From Pseudonocardia sp. (GTDB taxonomy: Bacteria; Actinomycetota; Actinomycetes; Mycobacteriales; Pseudonocardiaceae), in contig JAQSWF010000006.1 of assembly GCA_029266775.1 (NCBI GenBank), forward strand, positions 1 to 36,401: 36,401 bases of DNA. Reading direction: 5' to 3'. The position numbers were made by a program, and so were the translations under genes. Below are positions 7,951-18,239 of the stretch, piece after piece (within the stretch, counting starts at the first letter, position 1; every line of letters starts with the position of its first letter). The notes below the pieces were generated by a model. The model had not been told where the DNA came from, ran no database searches, and was given only the letters and a program-made list of their open reading frames with translations.

Positions 7951-8852
7951 GACGTGACCTCCTGCCCACGCAGGAAGCCGCGCTCACGGGCGGTGTCGGT
8001 GAGGATGTCGCGCAGCTGGCGTCGCCCGCGGTGCAGGCGCGACATCACCGTGCCGATCGGCGTGCCCATGATCTCGGCGATCTCCCGGTAGGCGAACCCC
8101 TCGACATCGGCAAGGTAGACCGCCATCCGGAAGTCGTCCGGCAGCTCCTGAAGGGCGTCCTTGACCGCGCTGTCCGGCAACCGGTCCAGGGCTTCCATCT
8201 CGGCGGACGGCAGCCCGCGCGACGTGTGCTCACCGGCCTGCGCGATCTGCCAGTCTGTGATCTCGTCGGTCGGCGCCTGCAGCGGCTGGCGTTGCCGCTT
8301 CCGGTACCCGTTGATGTAGGTGTTGGTCAGGATGCGGTAGAGCCAGGCCCGCAGGTTCGTGCCGGCGCGGAACGAGCCGAAGGCCGCATAGGCCTTGAGG
8401 AAGGTCTCCTGCACGAGGTCTTCGGCGTCAGCCGGGTTGCGGGTCATGCGCAGGGCGGCGCCGTAGAGCTGGTCGATCAGGGGCATCGCGTCGCGCTCGA
8501 ACCGGGCGGCGCGCTCCTCGGTGGTCTCGCGCTGCTGGTCGACAGCGCCGTCGTCGGGCGAGGCGTCGAGCTGGCCGTCGACGGCCGGACTGTCGTGATT
8601 CCCGTCGAGGTGGGCAGATTCGTTGGCGGAGGGCTCGTCCACCGCAGGAACGACATCGCGACGGCGGGCGCCGTCCGCATCGCTCGGGCCGCTGGGCACC
8701 GATGTGCCGGGCACCGCGCTCCTTCCGTTGCCGGCCGGCACGCCGGCCGCGGGGACGACCGCGGGGGCCGCCTCGGGACGTTCCGAGCCTACGCGGTCAT
8801 GCCTCGCGCGGCGCGATGGCGGCGCCGCCGGCACCTCCAGCAGTGCAAGCAT
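7947..8852 (-). CDS. sigH: RNA polymerase ECF sigma factor SigH/SigR (long form; shorter form possible from GTG 8642)
   Basis: [74 protein letters not shown]...[30 protein letters not shown]; overlaps the anti-sigma start. The open frame extends far upstream of the sigma-2 region. Confidence 0.9.
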   Translation of the reverse strand: MLALLEVPAAPPSRRARHDRVGSERPEAAPAVVPAAGVPAGNGRSAVPGTSVPSGPSDADGARRRDVVPAVDEPSANESAHLDGNHDSPAVDGQLDASPDDGAVDQQRETTEERAARFERDAMPLIDQLYGAALRMTRNPADAEDLVQETFLKAYAAFGSFRAGTNLRAWLYRILTNTYINGYRKRQRQPLQAPTDEITDWQIAQAGEHTSRGLPSAEMEALDRLPDSAVKDALQELPDDFRMAVYLADVEGFAYREIAEIMGTPIGTVMSRLHRGRRQLRDILTDTARERGFLRGQEVTS

Positions 8853-8865
8853 CACGTCGAGTGAG

Positions 8866-8892
8866 AACGCCACCGCAGACCCGGCGATTCCC
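8866..8892 (-). promoter_or_regulatory. SigR/SigH-type autoregulatory promoter
   Basis: Reverse strand reads GGGAAT(8892-8887)-N18-GTT(8868-8866), exact GGAAT-N18-GTT, ending 13 nt before ATG 8852. Confidence 0.75.
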
Positions 8893-8924
8893 GGCCGCGA
8901 TGCAGCCCCGCTACGGTCGCCGCC

Positions 8925-9398
8925 GTGGCAGGCACAGGGACACCGGCGACGGCGCTGCTGGCCCGGCAGAAGGTGGAGCACCGGCTGCTCGCGTACCCGC
9001 ACCGCGGTGGCCAGGCGTACGGACCGGAGGCCGCCGAGGCGCTCGGGCTCGATCCGGCGCGGGTGTTCAAGACGTTGGTCGCCGAGGTGGACGGGACGTT
9101 GACCGTGGGGATCGTGCCCGTCTCGGCGACGCTCGACCTGAAGGCGCTGGCGGCGGCCGTCGGCGGCAAGCGCGCCCGGATGGCCGAGGTCTCGGCGGCC
9201 GAACGAGCCACGGGCTACGTCGCGGGCGGGATCTCGCCGCTCGGTCAACGCAGGCGGTTGCGGGCGGTCGTCGACGCGTCGGCGCAGGGACTGGCGACGA
9301 TCTACTGCAGCGGTGGGCGTCGCGGGCTCGAGGTCGAGCTCGCGCCCGCCGATCTTGCCCGGCTGACCGGGGCGACGTTCGCGCCGATCGCCGGCTGA
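8925..9398 (+). CDS. ybaK: YbaK/EbsC-family aminoacyl-tRNA deacylase
   Basis: [57 protein letters not shown]...[39 protein letters not shown]. Confidence 0.92.
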   Translation: MAGTGTPATALLARQKVEHRLLAYPHRGGQAYGPEAAEALGLDPARVFKTLVAEVDGTLTVGIVPVSATLDLKALAAAVGGKRARMAEVSAAERATGYVAGGISPLGQRRRLRAVVDASAQGLATIYCSGGRRGLEVELAPADLARLTGATFAPIAG

Positions 9399-9418
9399 GC
9401 GTCACATCCCGGCGCGCT

Positions 9419-10036
9419 TCATGGGGTTCCGTCGCCGAGAACGGTGGGCAGCCAGGCGGCGACGGTCGTGGCGATCCTCGGTCCGGCGGTCCGCAGGGCG
9501 TGGTCGCCGGGCACCGTGATCACCCTACGGCCCGGCGCGGGCGGCGGGCGCCCGAACGGGTCGCGCTCCCCCGCGACCACCAGCACCGGGACGGTCGGCA
9601 AGGCCAGCTCGGTGAGCCGGTCCTTGTCGGGGCGGCCCGGCGGGTGGACGGGGAACGCCAGGCAGAGCACGCCGACGGCGTCGGTCGCGGTGGCCGTTCG
9701 GCACGCCACCCGGGCGCCGGAGCTGCGTCCGCCCGCCACGATCGGCAGGTCGGCGAGCTCCCCCCGCAGTGCAGCGACGACGGCGATCCACGCCGCGTCG
9801 AGTTGCGGGGCGGGCGCAGGCGCGCGGCGCCCGGCCACCCGGTAGGGCTGCTCCACCAGCCCGACGTGCAGACCGGCGTCGCCCGCGGCGGCGGTGGCGG
9901 CGCGCAGGTCCGGCGCCGCGAACCCGCCACCGGCACCGTGCCCGAGCAGCAGGACGCCGCGGGGGCGCTCGACCGGATGCAGGGTGACGCGGGCGGGCCC
10001 GTGCGGCGTCTCGACGCTCCGGACGCCGTTGATCAC
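9419..10036 (-). CDS. Alpha/beta-hydrolase (dienelactone hydrolase / KANL3-Tex30-like)
   Basis: [44 protein letters not shown]...[17 protein letters not shown]...[14 protein letters not shown]...VPGDHAL. Confidence 0.8.
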   Translation of the reverse strand: MINGVRSVETPHGPARVTLHPVERPRGVLLLGHGAGGGFAAPDLRAATAAAGDAGLHVGLVEQPYRVAGRRAPAPAPQLDAAWIAVVAALRGELADLPIVAGGRSSGARVACRTATATDAVGVLCLAFPVHPPGRPDKDRLTELALPTVPVLVVAGERDPFGRPPPAPGRRVITVPGDHALRTAGPRIATTVAAWLPTVLGDGTP

Positions 10037-10842
10037 CGGGGGTTGGGGCCTGCCAGGAGGTCCAGCTGCAGCGGCTCGGCGACCTCCTCGGGCGGCAGCT
10101 CGTCCAGCAGCTCGGGCCCGTTGTTGCGCACGTTGTTCACCCGCGGCGACACGGGGCGCAGCTCCATCCGGGCCACCAGCTCGGGCGAAGGCTGGGCGAG
10201 CAACGCGGCGACGGCCTCGTCGTCCGGGCCGCGGTCCGGGTCCAGCCACGCCTCCCACGCGGACGGTGGGAGCACCAGCGGCATCCGGTCGTGGACCTGC
10301 GCGAGCGGGCCCACCGCGTCCGTGGTGAGCACGCAGGCCGTGACGAGACCGTCCGGGTACTGCGCCTTCAGATCCTGGCCGTCCGGGTCGTCCTTGGGCT
10401 TCCAGTACTCCCACAGCCCGGCCAGCGCAATCGAGCTGCCGTCCGTGTAGTGCGTGTAGTACGGCTGCTTGTGGTCGCGCCCGCGCTGCCACTCGTACCA
10501 GCCGTCGGCCGGGAGGATGCAGCGTCGCGCCTTGAGTGCGCGCCGGAACGCCGGCTTCTGCGCGGCCGACTCCACCCGCGCGTTGATCATCCGTGCGCCG
10601 CCGGACGCGTCCTTGGACCACGACGGCACGAGCCCCCATCGCAGCATCCGCAGCGTGCGCTCGACCTGCTCCGGGTCGGGGGTGCCGTCGGCGTCCCGCG
10701 GGTGCCGCTCGACCACCGCGACGACCTGCTTCGTGGGCGCGACGTTGAAGTCGGCCACCTTCACACCGTCTGTCGCATCGACGGCCCGGAACTCGTCGGC
10801 CAGATCAGCGGGAGCCTTCACCGAGGCGTAGCGACCGCACAT
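10033..10842 (-). CDS. SOS response-associated peptidase (SRAP; HMCES/YedK family)
   Basis: [18 protein letters not shown]...[13 protein letters not shown]...[13 protein letters not shown]...[34 protein letters not shown]; catalytic Cys2, NARxE. Confidence 0.95.
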   Translation of the reverse strand: MCGRYASVKAPADLADEFRAVDATDGVKVADFNVAPTKQVVAVVERHPRDADGTPDPEQVERTLRMLRWGLVPSWSKDASGGARMINARVESAAQKPAFRRALKARRCILPADGWYEWQRGRDHKQPYYTHYTDGSSIALAGLWEYWKPKDDPDGQDLKAQYPDGLVTACVLTTDAVGPLAQVHDRMPLVLPPSAWEAWLDPDRGPDDEAVAALLAQPSPELVARMELRPVSPRVNNVRNNGPELLDELPPEEVAEPLQLDLLAGPNPR

Positions 10843-10880
10843 GTGCCCATCGTGGCACGCCGCACCGGTCAGCCCGCCGA

Positions 10881-10933
10881 TTGCAGGAAAGCCACCTTCC
10901 TGCAACCACGTTGCGTGAAGGTGGCTTTCCTGC
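10881..10933. repeat. Long inverted repeat (GAAAGCCACC family) in the aroA upstream region
   Basis: GCAGGAAAGCCACCTTC (10883-10899) / GAAGGTGGCTTTCCTGC (10917-10933), perfect 17 bp, with inner GCAAC-cac-GTTGC; a competing nested hairpin TTGCAGGAA/TTCCTGCAA spans 10881-10905. Confidence 0.8.
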
Positions 10934-11037
10934 ACGTTCTCGACCGGGGCAGAGGCCACCTGGTGGGACGGCTCCAGTGCCGGCAACACGCGCCGACCGG
11001 GCTGCACGGGCGGCCGCGCGCCTGGAACGATGTGCGC

Positions 11038-12327
11038 GTGACCCCGTGGCCGGCACCCGTCGCCGACGGGCCGGTCCGCGGCTGCGTCGTCGTGCCGGGC
11101 TCGAAGTCGGTCACCAACCGCGCCCTGCTGCTGGCGGCCCTGTCCGGGGGGCCGGCCACCGTCAGCGGGGCCCCACCCACCCGTGACACCGCTCTCATGG
11201 TCGACGCGCTGTGCGCCCTCGGCGTTCCGATCGCGGTCGACGGCGAGCGGGTGGCCGTCGCGCCGCACGACGGCCTGCGCGGCGGCGAGCCCGGCCGCGA
11301 CTGCACCGTCGACTGCGGCCTCGCCGGCACCGTCATGCGCTTCGTCCCGCCGGCGGCTGCCCTCGCCGATGGCCCCGTGCGGTTCGACGGCGATCCCCGC
11401 GCTCGCGAGCGCCCCATGGGCACCGTGCTGGAGGCACTACGGGCGCTGGGCGCCCGGATCGAGGGCGACCGGTTGCCGTTCACCCTGCACGGGACCGGGG
11501 GCCTGCCCGGCGGCCAGGTGGTCATCGACGCGTCGGCGTCGTCGCAGTTCGTCTCCGGGCTCCTGCTCTCCGGTGCCCGCTACGACAAGGGCGCCGCCGT
11601 CTTCCACGACGGCAAGCCGGTGCCGTCGCTGCCGCACATCGCCATGTCGGTCGCGATGCTGCGCGAGGCCGGCGTCGAGGTGGACGACGCGGAGCCGAAC
11701 ACCTGGCGGGTCGCCCCGGGCCCCGTCGCCGCCCGCGACTGGACGGTCGAGCCGGACCTGTCCAACGCGGCGGTGTTCCTCGCCGCCGCGGCGGTCACCG
11801 GCGGGGAGGTCACGATCGCGGGGTGGCCGGCGCGGTCCACGCAGCCGGGCGTCGGGATCCTGCCGGTGCTGGAGCAGTTCGGCGCGACGGTCACGCCCGG
11901 GGCGGACGGGATGTCCGTCCGTGGCCCGACCACGGTGCAGGGCGTCGACGTCGACCTGCACGACGTCGGCGAGCTGACTCCGACGGTCGCCGCCGTCACC
12001 GCACTCGCGACCACCCCGTCGCGGCTGCGCGGGGTCGCGCACCTGCGCGGGCACGAGACGGATCGGCTGGCAGCGCTGGCCACCGAGCTGACCGCGCTCG
12101 GCGGCGACGTGTGTGAGACCGCAGACGGGCTCGCGATCCGGCCCGCCACCCTGCACGCCGGCGACCGGCCCTGGGCCGCCTATGCCGACCACCGGATGGC
12201 CACCGCCGGAGCCCTGCTCGGGCTGGTGGTGCCCGGGCTGCTGGTCGACGACGTCGCATGCACCGCCAAGACGATCCCCGACTTCCCCGGCCGCTGGGCC
12301 GCGCTGGTGACCCGGGACCGCGACTGA
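11038..12327 (+). CDS. aroA: 3-phosphoshikimate 1-carboxyvinyltransferase (EPSP synthase)
   Basis: [36 protein letters not shown]...[12 protein letters not shown]...[14 protein letters not shown]...[18 protein letters not shown]...[15 protein letters not shown]. Confidence 0.97.
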   Translation: MTPWPAPVADGPVRGCVVVPGSKSVTNRALLLAALSGGPATVSGAPPTRDTALMVDALCALGVPIAVDGERVAVAPHDGLRGGEPGRDCTVDCGLAGTVMRFVPPAAALADGPVRFDGDPRARERPMGTVLEALRALGARIEGDRLPFTLHGTGGLPGGQVVIDASASSQFVSGLLLSGARYDKGAAVFHDGKPVPSLPHIAMSVAMLREAGVEVDDAEPNTWRVAPGPVAARDWTVEPDLSNAAVFLAAAAVTGGEVTIAGWPARSTQPGVGILPVLEQFGATVTPGADGMSVRGPTTVQGVDVDLHDVGELTPTVAAVTALATTPSRLRGVAHLRGHETDRLAALATELTALGGDVCETADGLAIRPATLHAGDRPWAAYADHRMATAGALLGLVVPGLLVDDVACTAKTIPDFPGRWAALVTRDRD

Positions 12328-13337
12328 GACGCCGGCAGTACGACGAGTCCGACGTCCGGGTCCGCCCCGGTCGCGGTACTCGCCCCCGCAGCAAGCGCCG
12401 CCCGGAGCACGCGGACGCCGAGCCGGCCATGGTCACCACCGTCGACCGGGGGCGCTGGACGTGCGCGCTCGACGGCGACGCGACCCGACCGCGCGTCGTC
12501 GCGATGCGCGCCCGCGAGCTCGGCCGCACGCCGGTGGCCGTCGGCGACCGCGTCGGGCTCGTCGGCGACCTCAGCGGGGCACCGGACACCCTCGCCCGCA
12601 TCGTCCGGGTCGAGGAGAGGACGACGCTGCTGCGCCGGACCGCCGACGACACGGACCCGGTGGAGCGGGTCGTGGTGGCCAACGCCGAACTCCTGGTGAT
12701 GGTCACCTCGGTCGCGGATCCGCCGCCCCGCACCGGCTTCGTCGACCGCTGCCTCGTCGCCGCATACGCCGGCGGCCTGTCCCCGCTGCTCTGCCTGACC
12801 AAGACCGATCTGGCCGACCCCGCGCCGTTCGCCGCCCAGTACGCCGAGCTGGACCTGCCCGCGCTCACCACCCGCCGCGACGACCCGGACAGCGTGAACG
12901 CGCTGGCGGACGTGCTGGCCGGGAGGGTCTCCGCCCTGGTCGGGCAGTCGGGAGTCGGGAAGTCGACGCTGGTCAACGTCCTCGTGGCAGATGCGGATCA
13001 ACGGGTGGGCGAGGTCAGCGGGGTCGGCAAGGGGCGGCACACGACGACGGCCGCGCTGGCCCTTCCCCTGCCCGCCGACCGGGGTGGCTGGGTGATCGAC
13101 ACCCCCGGCCTGCGCTCGTTCGGGCTCGCCCACGTGACCCCGGACGACGTCATCGCGGCCTTCGGCGACCTCGCCCAGGCGATCGAGGACTGTTCACGCG
13201 GTTGTGGGCACCTCGGACCGCCCGCGGATCCGGAGTGCGCGCTCGACGCGCTCGTCGCGCAGGGTCAGCTGCGGCCCGGCCGGCTGGCCGCGCTCCGCCG
13301 CGTGCTCGTCGCGCTCCGGTCACCGACGTGGGCCTGA
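12258..13337 (+). CDS. rsgA: Ribosome small-subunit-dependent GTPase A (start uncertain, overlaps aroA)
   Basis: [28 protein letters not shown]...[17 protein letters not shown]...[18 protein letters not shown]...[13 protein letters not shown]...[11 protein letters not shown]; circularly permuted GTPase motifs. No obvious start near the homologous position. Confidence 0.92.
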   Translation: MHRQDDPRLPRPLGRAGDPGPRLRRRQYDESDVRVRPGRGTRPRSKRRPEHADAEPAMVTTVDRGRWTCALDGDATRPRVVAMRARELGRTPVAVGDRVGLVGDLSGAPDTLARIVRVEERTTLLRRTADDTDPVERVVVANAELLVMVTSVADPPPRTGFVDRCLVAAYAGGLSPLLCLTKTDLADPAPFAAQYAELDLPALTTRRDDPDSVNALADVLAGRVSALVGQSGVGKSTLVNVLVADADQRVGEVSGVGKGRHTTTAALALPLPADRGGWVIDTPGLRSFGLAHVTPDDVIAAFGDLAQAIEDCSRGCGHLGPPADPECALDALVAQGQLRPGRLAALRRVLVALRSPTWA

Positions 13338-13360
13338 GGCAGGTGGGGTCCCTGACGTTG

Positions 13361-13424
13361 CGTTGCCGCCCGACGGAGCGAAAGCGGCGTTGGCAACGGT
13401 AGACGTGGCGAAAGCCGCGTTCGC
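13361..13424. repeat. Intergenic repeat: two GCGAAAGCSGCGTTSGC units 30 bp apart plus CGTTGCC/GGCAACG stem
   Basis: GCGAAAGCGGCGTTGGC at 13378 and GCGAAAGCCGCGTTCGC at 13408; CGTTGCC 13361-13367 / GGCAACG 13392-13398. Confidence 0.6.
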
Positions 13425-13451
13425 TCGGTAGAGAACCGGCTCAGCTGCGGC

Positions 13452-16277
13452 ATGCTGACCCGCATGGCGGCGCGCCCGGAGCCGGTCGGCTCGACGCTGC
13501 TCGGCCGGGAACGGGAGCTGGCCGAGCTGGAGGCGTGGCTCGACGCCGCGGCCGCGGGTCACGGACGGCTCGTGCTCGTCGTCGGGGAAGCGGGCATCGG
13601 CAAGACCCGCCTGGCACAGGAGGTCGCCGGCCGCTCGTCGGAGGCGACCGTCGCCTGGGGGCGCTGCGTCGACACCGAGGGTGCGCCTCCGTTCTGGCCG
13701 TGGCGCCAGGTGCTCCGTGCACTGGACGCCGCCGACGTTCCGGCGGCCGACGCCGCATCGCCGCAGGACCGGTTCCGGGTCGTCGACGCTGTCGCGGGCG
13801 CGGTCGTCGAGGCCGCCGGTGCGCAGCCCCTGCTGGTCGTCCTCGACGACGTCCACTGGGCCGACGAGTCCTCGCTGCTCGTGCTGCGCCACCTCGCCGA
13901 CCGCGCTCCCGCGGCGCCGCTCCTGCTGCTGGCCACGCTGCGCGACGCTGAACCGGACACCCCGCTCGCGGCGGCGCTGCCCGACCTGAACCGCGCGCCG
14001 AACGCCGAGTTGCTACGGATGGCCGGGCTGGCCGAGGTCGACGTCCGCCGGCAGCTCGACGCGCTCGGTGCCGCCGGCGTGACCGCGGCCGCGGTGCACG
14101 ACGCCACCGACGGAAACCCGTTCTTCGTCCGCGAGGTGGCGCGCGCCGTCATCGACGGGACGTGGACGCCGGGCAACCCGCCGCGCACGGTGCGCGACGC
14201 GGTCCAGGCCCGAGTGGACCGGCTGGCACCGCAGGCTCGCCGGTTCGTGCAGGCCGGGGCGGTGGTCGGGCGACGCTTCCCGCTCGCGGCGGTGGCCGAC
14301 ATGCTCGACGTCCCGGTGCCCGACTGCCTGGCCGTCGCCGACGTCGCGGTCAGCTCGGGACTGGTGGGGCAGGCCGGAGGCGGCGAGCTGCGGTTCGCGC
14401 ACGCTCTCACCCGTGACGCCGTCCGTGCGTCGATCCCCACGTCCGACGTCGTGGCGCTGCACCGCGCCGCGGGCGATGCGCTCGAGACGCACTGGGCCGG
14501 CGAGCTGGACGCGCACCTCGCCGAGCTGGCCTGGCACCGCATCGCGCTCGCCCCGTACGGCGGAGGCGAATCGGCGCGGGGCTGGGCGCTGCGTGCCGCG
14601 GCCGACGCCGTTCGCCGGCTCGCCTTCGAGGAGGCGGTCCGGCTGTACCGAGCGGCCCTCGGCGTCGCCGCGCCCTGGCCGGACGGCACCTCGCCGGGCC
14701 GCACGCAGCTCGACCTCGCCCACGCCTGCGCGCTCGCCGGAGATCCGGCCGGGGGCTTGGCTGCCGCCGTCGCCGCGGCCGACGAGGCCCGTGCCACTGG
14801 CCGCGCGGAGCTGCTCGCCGAAGCGGCGCTCGTGCTCGAGCCCGTCCCGGATCCGGCGACGTGCGCGGTGCTCGCACGGTTGTGTGAGGAGGCGCTCGGC
14901 GCGTACGCAGCGGCCGACGGAGCTGTGCGGGCTCGCCTGCTCGCGCGCCGCAGCCAGCTCGCCTTCTACGCCGGCGACCACACGTTGACCCGCGACGCGG
15001 GCATCGCGGCTCTGGAGCTCGCCCGCGCCGCCGGCGACGACCGAGCCCTGGTCGCGGCGCTGCGTGCTCGGCACGACGCCTGTCCCGGGCCCGCGGGCCG
15101 CCGGGAGCGAATCCGGCTGGCGGCCGAGATGCTGGCGCTCGCCGACCACACCGGTGCTGCGCCCACCGAGATGTGGGGACGGCTCTGGCGCATCGACGCG
15201 CTCGTCGAGGACGGCCGGATCACCGAGGCCGCGGACGAGCTGGGCCCCCTCACGGCAGCCGTCGAGCGGGTCGGGGGACCCGTCAGCGCCTGGCACCGCG
15301 ACCGGGCGACAGCCTGCGTAGCCCAGGCGCTCGGCCGCTTCACCGAGGCGCGGGCAGCGGCCCGGCGCGGCTACGAGCGGATGCGGGTGATCGAGCGGTC
15401 ACCGGCGACCGGCGCGTTCCTCGGCACGGAGTGGATTCTGGCCCGCCACGTCTCGCCGTCCGACGAGGCCGTCGAGCTCGCCCGGTCCTGGGTCGAACCT
15501 CCCCCGCGGTTCCGCACGATGGGTCGGATCTCGCGGGCGCACCTGCTGCTGCGGGCGGGCCTGGTCGACGAGGCCGCGGCCCAGTTCCGGCAGGCCGGAC
15601 CGCCGCAGGCCTGGACGTGGCCGGTCTTCTTCGTCGCCACCGGTTCGGTGCAGGCCGCGCTCGTGGCGATCGGGCTGGACCGGCCCGACGAGCTGGCTGC
15701 CGCGCTGGCGGCCCTGGAGCCGTTCCGGGGCCAGCACGTCGTCGGCAGCGGCGTGAGCTACTGCGGGCCGGCCGAGGTCACCCTGGGGCTCGGCGCGCTC
15801 GTCCAGGGCAGGCTCGACGACGCCGTCGCGGAGCTCGAGGTCGCCGTTCACATGTGCGACCGCTCCGGTGTGCCCGCCTACCTCGCCGAGGCCATGCACC
15901 ACCAGGCCACGGCGTTCGCCGCCCGCGCGGCTCCGGGAGACCGCGTGCGCGCACGCGCGGTGGCCGGCGAGAGCGACCGGCTGGTGCGCGCGCTCGGGAT
16001 GACGGCGTTCACCGAGCGCAGCGCCGAGCTGCTGCGCCGGCTCGGCCCGGGGGACGGCGGCCTATCCGCCCGGGAGTCGGAGGTGGCCGCACTGGTCGCG
16101 GACGGACTGACGAACCGGCAGATCGCCGCCCGGCTGGTGATCTCCGAACGCACCGCCGGCAACCACGTCGCGCACATCCTGACGAAGCTCGGCTTCACCT
16201 CGCGCAGCCAGATCGCGGCCTGGATGAGCAGAACGGTGAGCGTGACGACTCATGCCCGTCGGCCGCCGCCTGCCTAA
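13452..16277 (+). CDS. Large ATP-binding LuxR-family transcriptional regulator (LAL)
   Basis: [48 protein letters not shown]...[23 protein letters not shown]... and C-terminal [54 protein letters not shown]. Confidence 0.92.
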   Translation: MLTRMAARPEPVGSTLLGRERELAELEAWLDAAAAGHGRLVLVVGEAGIGKTRLAQEVAGRSSEATVAWGRCVDTEGAPPFWPWRQVLRALDAADVPAADAASPQDRFRVVDAVAGAVVEAAGAQPLLVVLDDVHWADESSLLVLRHLADRAPAAPLLLLATLRDAEPDTPLAAALPDLNRAPNAELLRMAGLAEVDVRRQLDALGAAGVTAAAVHDATDGNPFFVREVARAVIDGTWTPGNPPRTVRDAVQARVDRLAPQARRFVQAGAVVGRRFPLAAVADMLDVPVPDCLAVADVAVSSGLVGQAGGGELRFAHALTRDAVRASIPTSDVVALHRAAGDALETHWAGELDAHLAELAWHRIALAPYGGGESARGWALRAAADAVRRLAFEEAVRLYRAALGVAAPWPDGTSPGRTQLDLAHACALAGDPAGGLAAAVAAADEARATGRAELLAEAALVLEPVPDPATCAVLARLCEEALGAYAAADGAVRARLLARRSQLAFYAGDHTLTRDAGIAALELARAAGDDRALVAALRARHDACPGPAGRRERIRLAAEMLALADHTGAAPTEMWGRLWRIDALVEDGRITEAADELGPLTAAVERVGGPVSAWHRDRATACVAQALGRFTEARAAARRGYERMRVIERSPATGAFLGTEWILARHVSPSDEAVELARSWVEPPPRFRTMGRISRAHLLLRAGLVDEAAAQFRQAGPPQAWTWPVFFVATGSVQAALVAIGLDRPDELAAALAALEPFRGQHVVGSGVSYCGPAEVTLGLGALVQGRLDDAVAELEVAVHMCDRSGVPAYLAEAMHHQATAFAARAAPGDRVRARAVAGESDRLVRALGMTAFTERSAELLRRLGPGDGGLSARESEVAALVADGLTNRQIAARLVISERTAGNHVAHILTKLGFTSRSQIAAWMSRTVSVTTHARRPPPA

Positions 16278-16328
16278 TGTCGCCCGATCAGCCGCCGCGG
16301 TCGGCGGCGTGAGCGCAGGGAGGCAGCC

Positions 16329-16607
16329 ATGACCTACATCACCATCGTCGACGACGCGCCCGCCGGCACCGTCGAGAACCTGGACACCCTGATGACCGAC
16401 ATCCTCGCCGAGCCCGACGGCCTGGCCGCCCGGTACGGCGGCATGGTGAACGGCAAGCTGTGCATCGTCGCGGTCTGGGACTCCCGCGCGCACGCCGAGG
16501 CGTTCATGACGCAGCGGCTCGGGCCCGGTCTGACGCGCCTGCTCGGCGAGAAGCCGGCGCCCGTGCGGTCGCTGGGCGTCGAGGTCGAGCACTCGTACGT
16601 GCGGTAG
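16329..16607 (+). CDS. Small conserved hypothetical protein, probable ferredoxin-like dimeric alpha/beta-barrel
   Basis: MTYITIVDDAPAGTVENLDTLMTDILAEPDGLAARYGGMVNGKLCIVAVWDSRAHAEAFMTQRLGPGLTRLL... Confidence 0.65.
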   Translation: MTYITIVDDAPAGTVENLDTLMTDILAEPDGLAARYGGMVNGKLCIVAVWDSRAHAEAFMTQRLGPGLTRLLGEKPAPVRSLGVEVEHSYVR

Positions 16608-16731
16608 CCGAGCGAATGTCCACGCCCGCCGCGCCGATGCCGGCCGACGGTTGACGAGCCGATCAACCGGAGGCATTCTGCGGCCGTCGGACCCGCCGGC
16701 GCACGACGATGACGGGAGCGCGGAGCCGGGC

Positions 16732-17730
16732 ATGCACCCCCGAACGGCCGGTCCCTACACGCTGCTGCGCGCGCTGGGACCCGGCCGGGTCGGCGCGCTC
16801 CACCTGGGTCGCACCGACAAGGGCGCCCGCGTGATGATCACCATCATTCGCGCCGAGTTCACCCGCGACCCGTCGTTCCTCGCCTGCCTGCGCGAGGACC
16901 TCGACCTGGCTTACCGGGTCCGCAGCCCGCGGGTGACGGCCGTCCTGGACGGCGACCTGCAGGCCGAGCTGCCCTGGTTGGCCACCGAGTACGTCGAGGC
17001 GCCGACCATGCGCGAGGTGCTGGCCGAGAGCGGGCCGCTGCCGCCCGAGGACCAGCAGCTGCTGGGGGTCGGGCTCGCAGAGGCGCTCGAGGCGATCCAC
17101 GCGGCCGGGACGGCACACCGCGACCTCACGCCCGACACGGTCGTGCTCGCTCCGGACGGTCCCCGCGTCACCGACCTCGGCATCGCCCGCGCCCTCGTCG
17201 CGACCCCGCTCACCCGGGGAGGCACCCTGCTCGGCACACCGGGCTACGGCGCCCCCGAACAGATCGCGGACGGGGTGGGCGAGCCCGCGTCGGACGTCTT
17301 CGCGCTCGGCACCGTGCTGGTGCACGCGGCGACGGCGCGGTCGCCGTTCGGCTCGGGTGACCCGGTCGCGGTGTTCGACCGGGTGCTGCACTCCTGGCCG
17401 GTGATCGACGGCGTCCCACCGGAGTTCGCCCCGATCGTCGAGGCATGCCTGAACCGGGATCCGGCCGAGCGGCCCGAACCGCGGCAGATCCGCGACGCGC
17501 TTGCCGGGATCGATCTGCGTCCGACCGGCTACCCGGAGGCGATCCAGGCGCAGCCGACGGCGGTCACGCGGCGGATCGGGCAGCCGTCCCGCGGGTGCCG
17601 CGCCTTCCGGTTGACCGCGTCGGCGCTCCAGATGGCGGTGCTCGTCACGCTCCTGCTCGCCGTGCTGCACGGCCCGGCGTGGGTCGAAGGTGTCGCCCAG
17701 TCCATCCAGGCGGCACTGGCCCGCTTCTGA
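16732..17730 (+). CDS. Serine/threonine protein kinase-like protein with C-terminal TM; probable pseudokinase
   Basis: MHPRTAGPYTLLRALGPGRVGALHLGRTDKGARVMITIIRAEFTRDPSFLACLREDLDLAYRV...GTAHRDLTPDTVVLAPDGPRVTDLGIARAL...GTPGYGAPEQIADG...SDVFALGTVLVHAATARSPFG; beta3 Lys and HRDxKxxN Lys/Asn replaced. TTG 16651 is an alternative start. Confidence 0.85.
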   Translation: MHPRTAGPYTLLRALGPGRVGALHLGRTDKGARVMITIIRAEFTRDPSFLACLREDLDLAYRVRSPRVTAVLDGDLQAELPWLATEYVEAPTMREVLAESGPLPPEDQQLLGVGLAEALEAIHAAGTAHRDLTPDTVVLAPDGPRVTDLGIARALVATPLTRGGTLLGTPGYGAPEQIADGVGEPASDVFALGTVLVHAATARSPFGSGDPVAVFDRVLHSWPVIDGVPPEFAPIVEACLNRDPAERPEPRQIRDALAGIDLRPTGYPEAIQAQPTAVTRRIGQPSRGCRAFRLTASALQMAVLVTLLLAVLHGPAWVEGVAQSIQAALARF

Positions 17731-17732
17731 AC

Positions 17733-18239
17733 TCAGCCGAGCTCGACGAGGAACGCCACCTCGCCCGGGTCGTACCAGGCCAGCTCGTGGTCTTCGGCCT
17801 CGCCGACGAGGAACTCGGCGTCGAGGTCGCCGAGGTCCGCGACGTCGACCGCCGCCGCGGCCTGGCGCACGGCGAACTCGGCATCGGGGGTGTCGACGTG
17901 CACGGAGGCGATCGCGGCGACGTCGACCGGGCCGCGCAACCGGACGGCGCCGTCGTCGAGGTCGGGACGGAGGGTGACGTCGTCGAGGTCGGCGGCCACG
18001 ACGACCCGTCGCGCCGGTGTGCTGTCTTCCCCGAGCCCGAACTCCACCGCGAGCAGCCGCAGCGAGGCGCGCGCGGCCTCGGTCATCGCGGCGTATTCCA
18101 GCTCCTCCTCCTCGCCCGCGACGTAGGACTCCCGCAGCGCCGGGGTGAGCGCGAACGCCGTACCGCCCACGGGGTCGAACCGGCCGTTCGCGGCGAGCGC
18201 GCGCAGCATCGGCCAGGTGGCGGGGATGTAGACGCGCAT
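17733..18239 (-). CDS. DUF6912-like conserved protein (M. tuberculosis Rv3231c-type)
   Basis: MRVYIPATWPMLRALAANGRFDPVGGTAFALTPALRESYVAGEEEELEYAAMTEAARASLRLLA...; ATG overlaps the TGA of the upstream acyltransferase. Confidence 0.7.
   Translation of the reverse strand: MRVYIPATWPMLRALAANGRFDPVGGTAFALTPALRESYVAGEEEELEYAAMTEAARASLRLLAVEFGLGEDSTPARRVVVAADLDDVTLRPDLDDGAVRLRGPVDVAAIASVHVDTPDAEFAVRQAAAAVDVADLGDLDAEFLVGEAEDHELAWYDPGEVAFLVELG

Noticed and set aside
8702-10450. 582-aa plus-strand ORF across ybaK, hydrolase and SRAP
   Set aside because: Overlaps three genes with clear families; no coherent domain.
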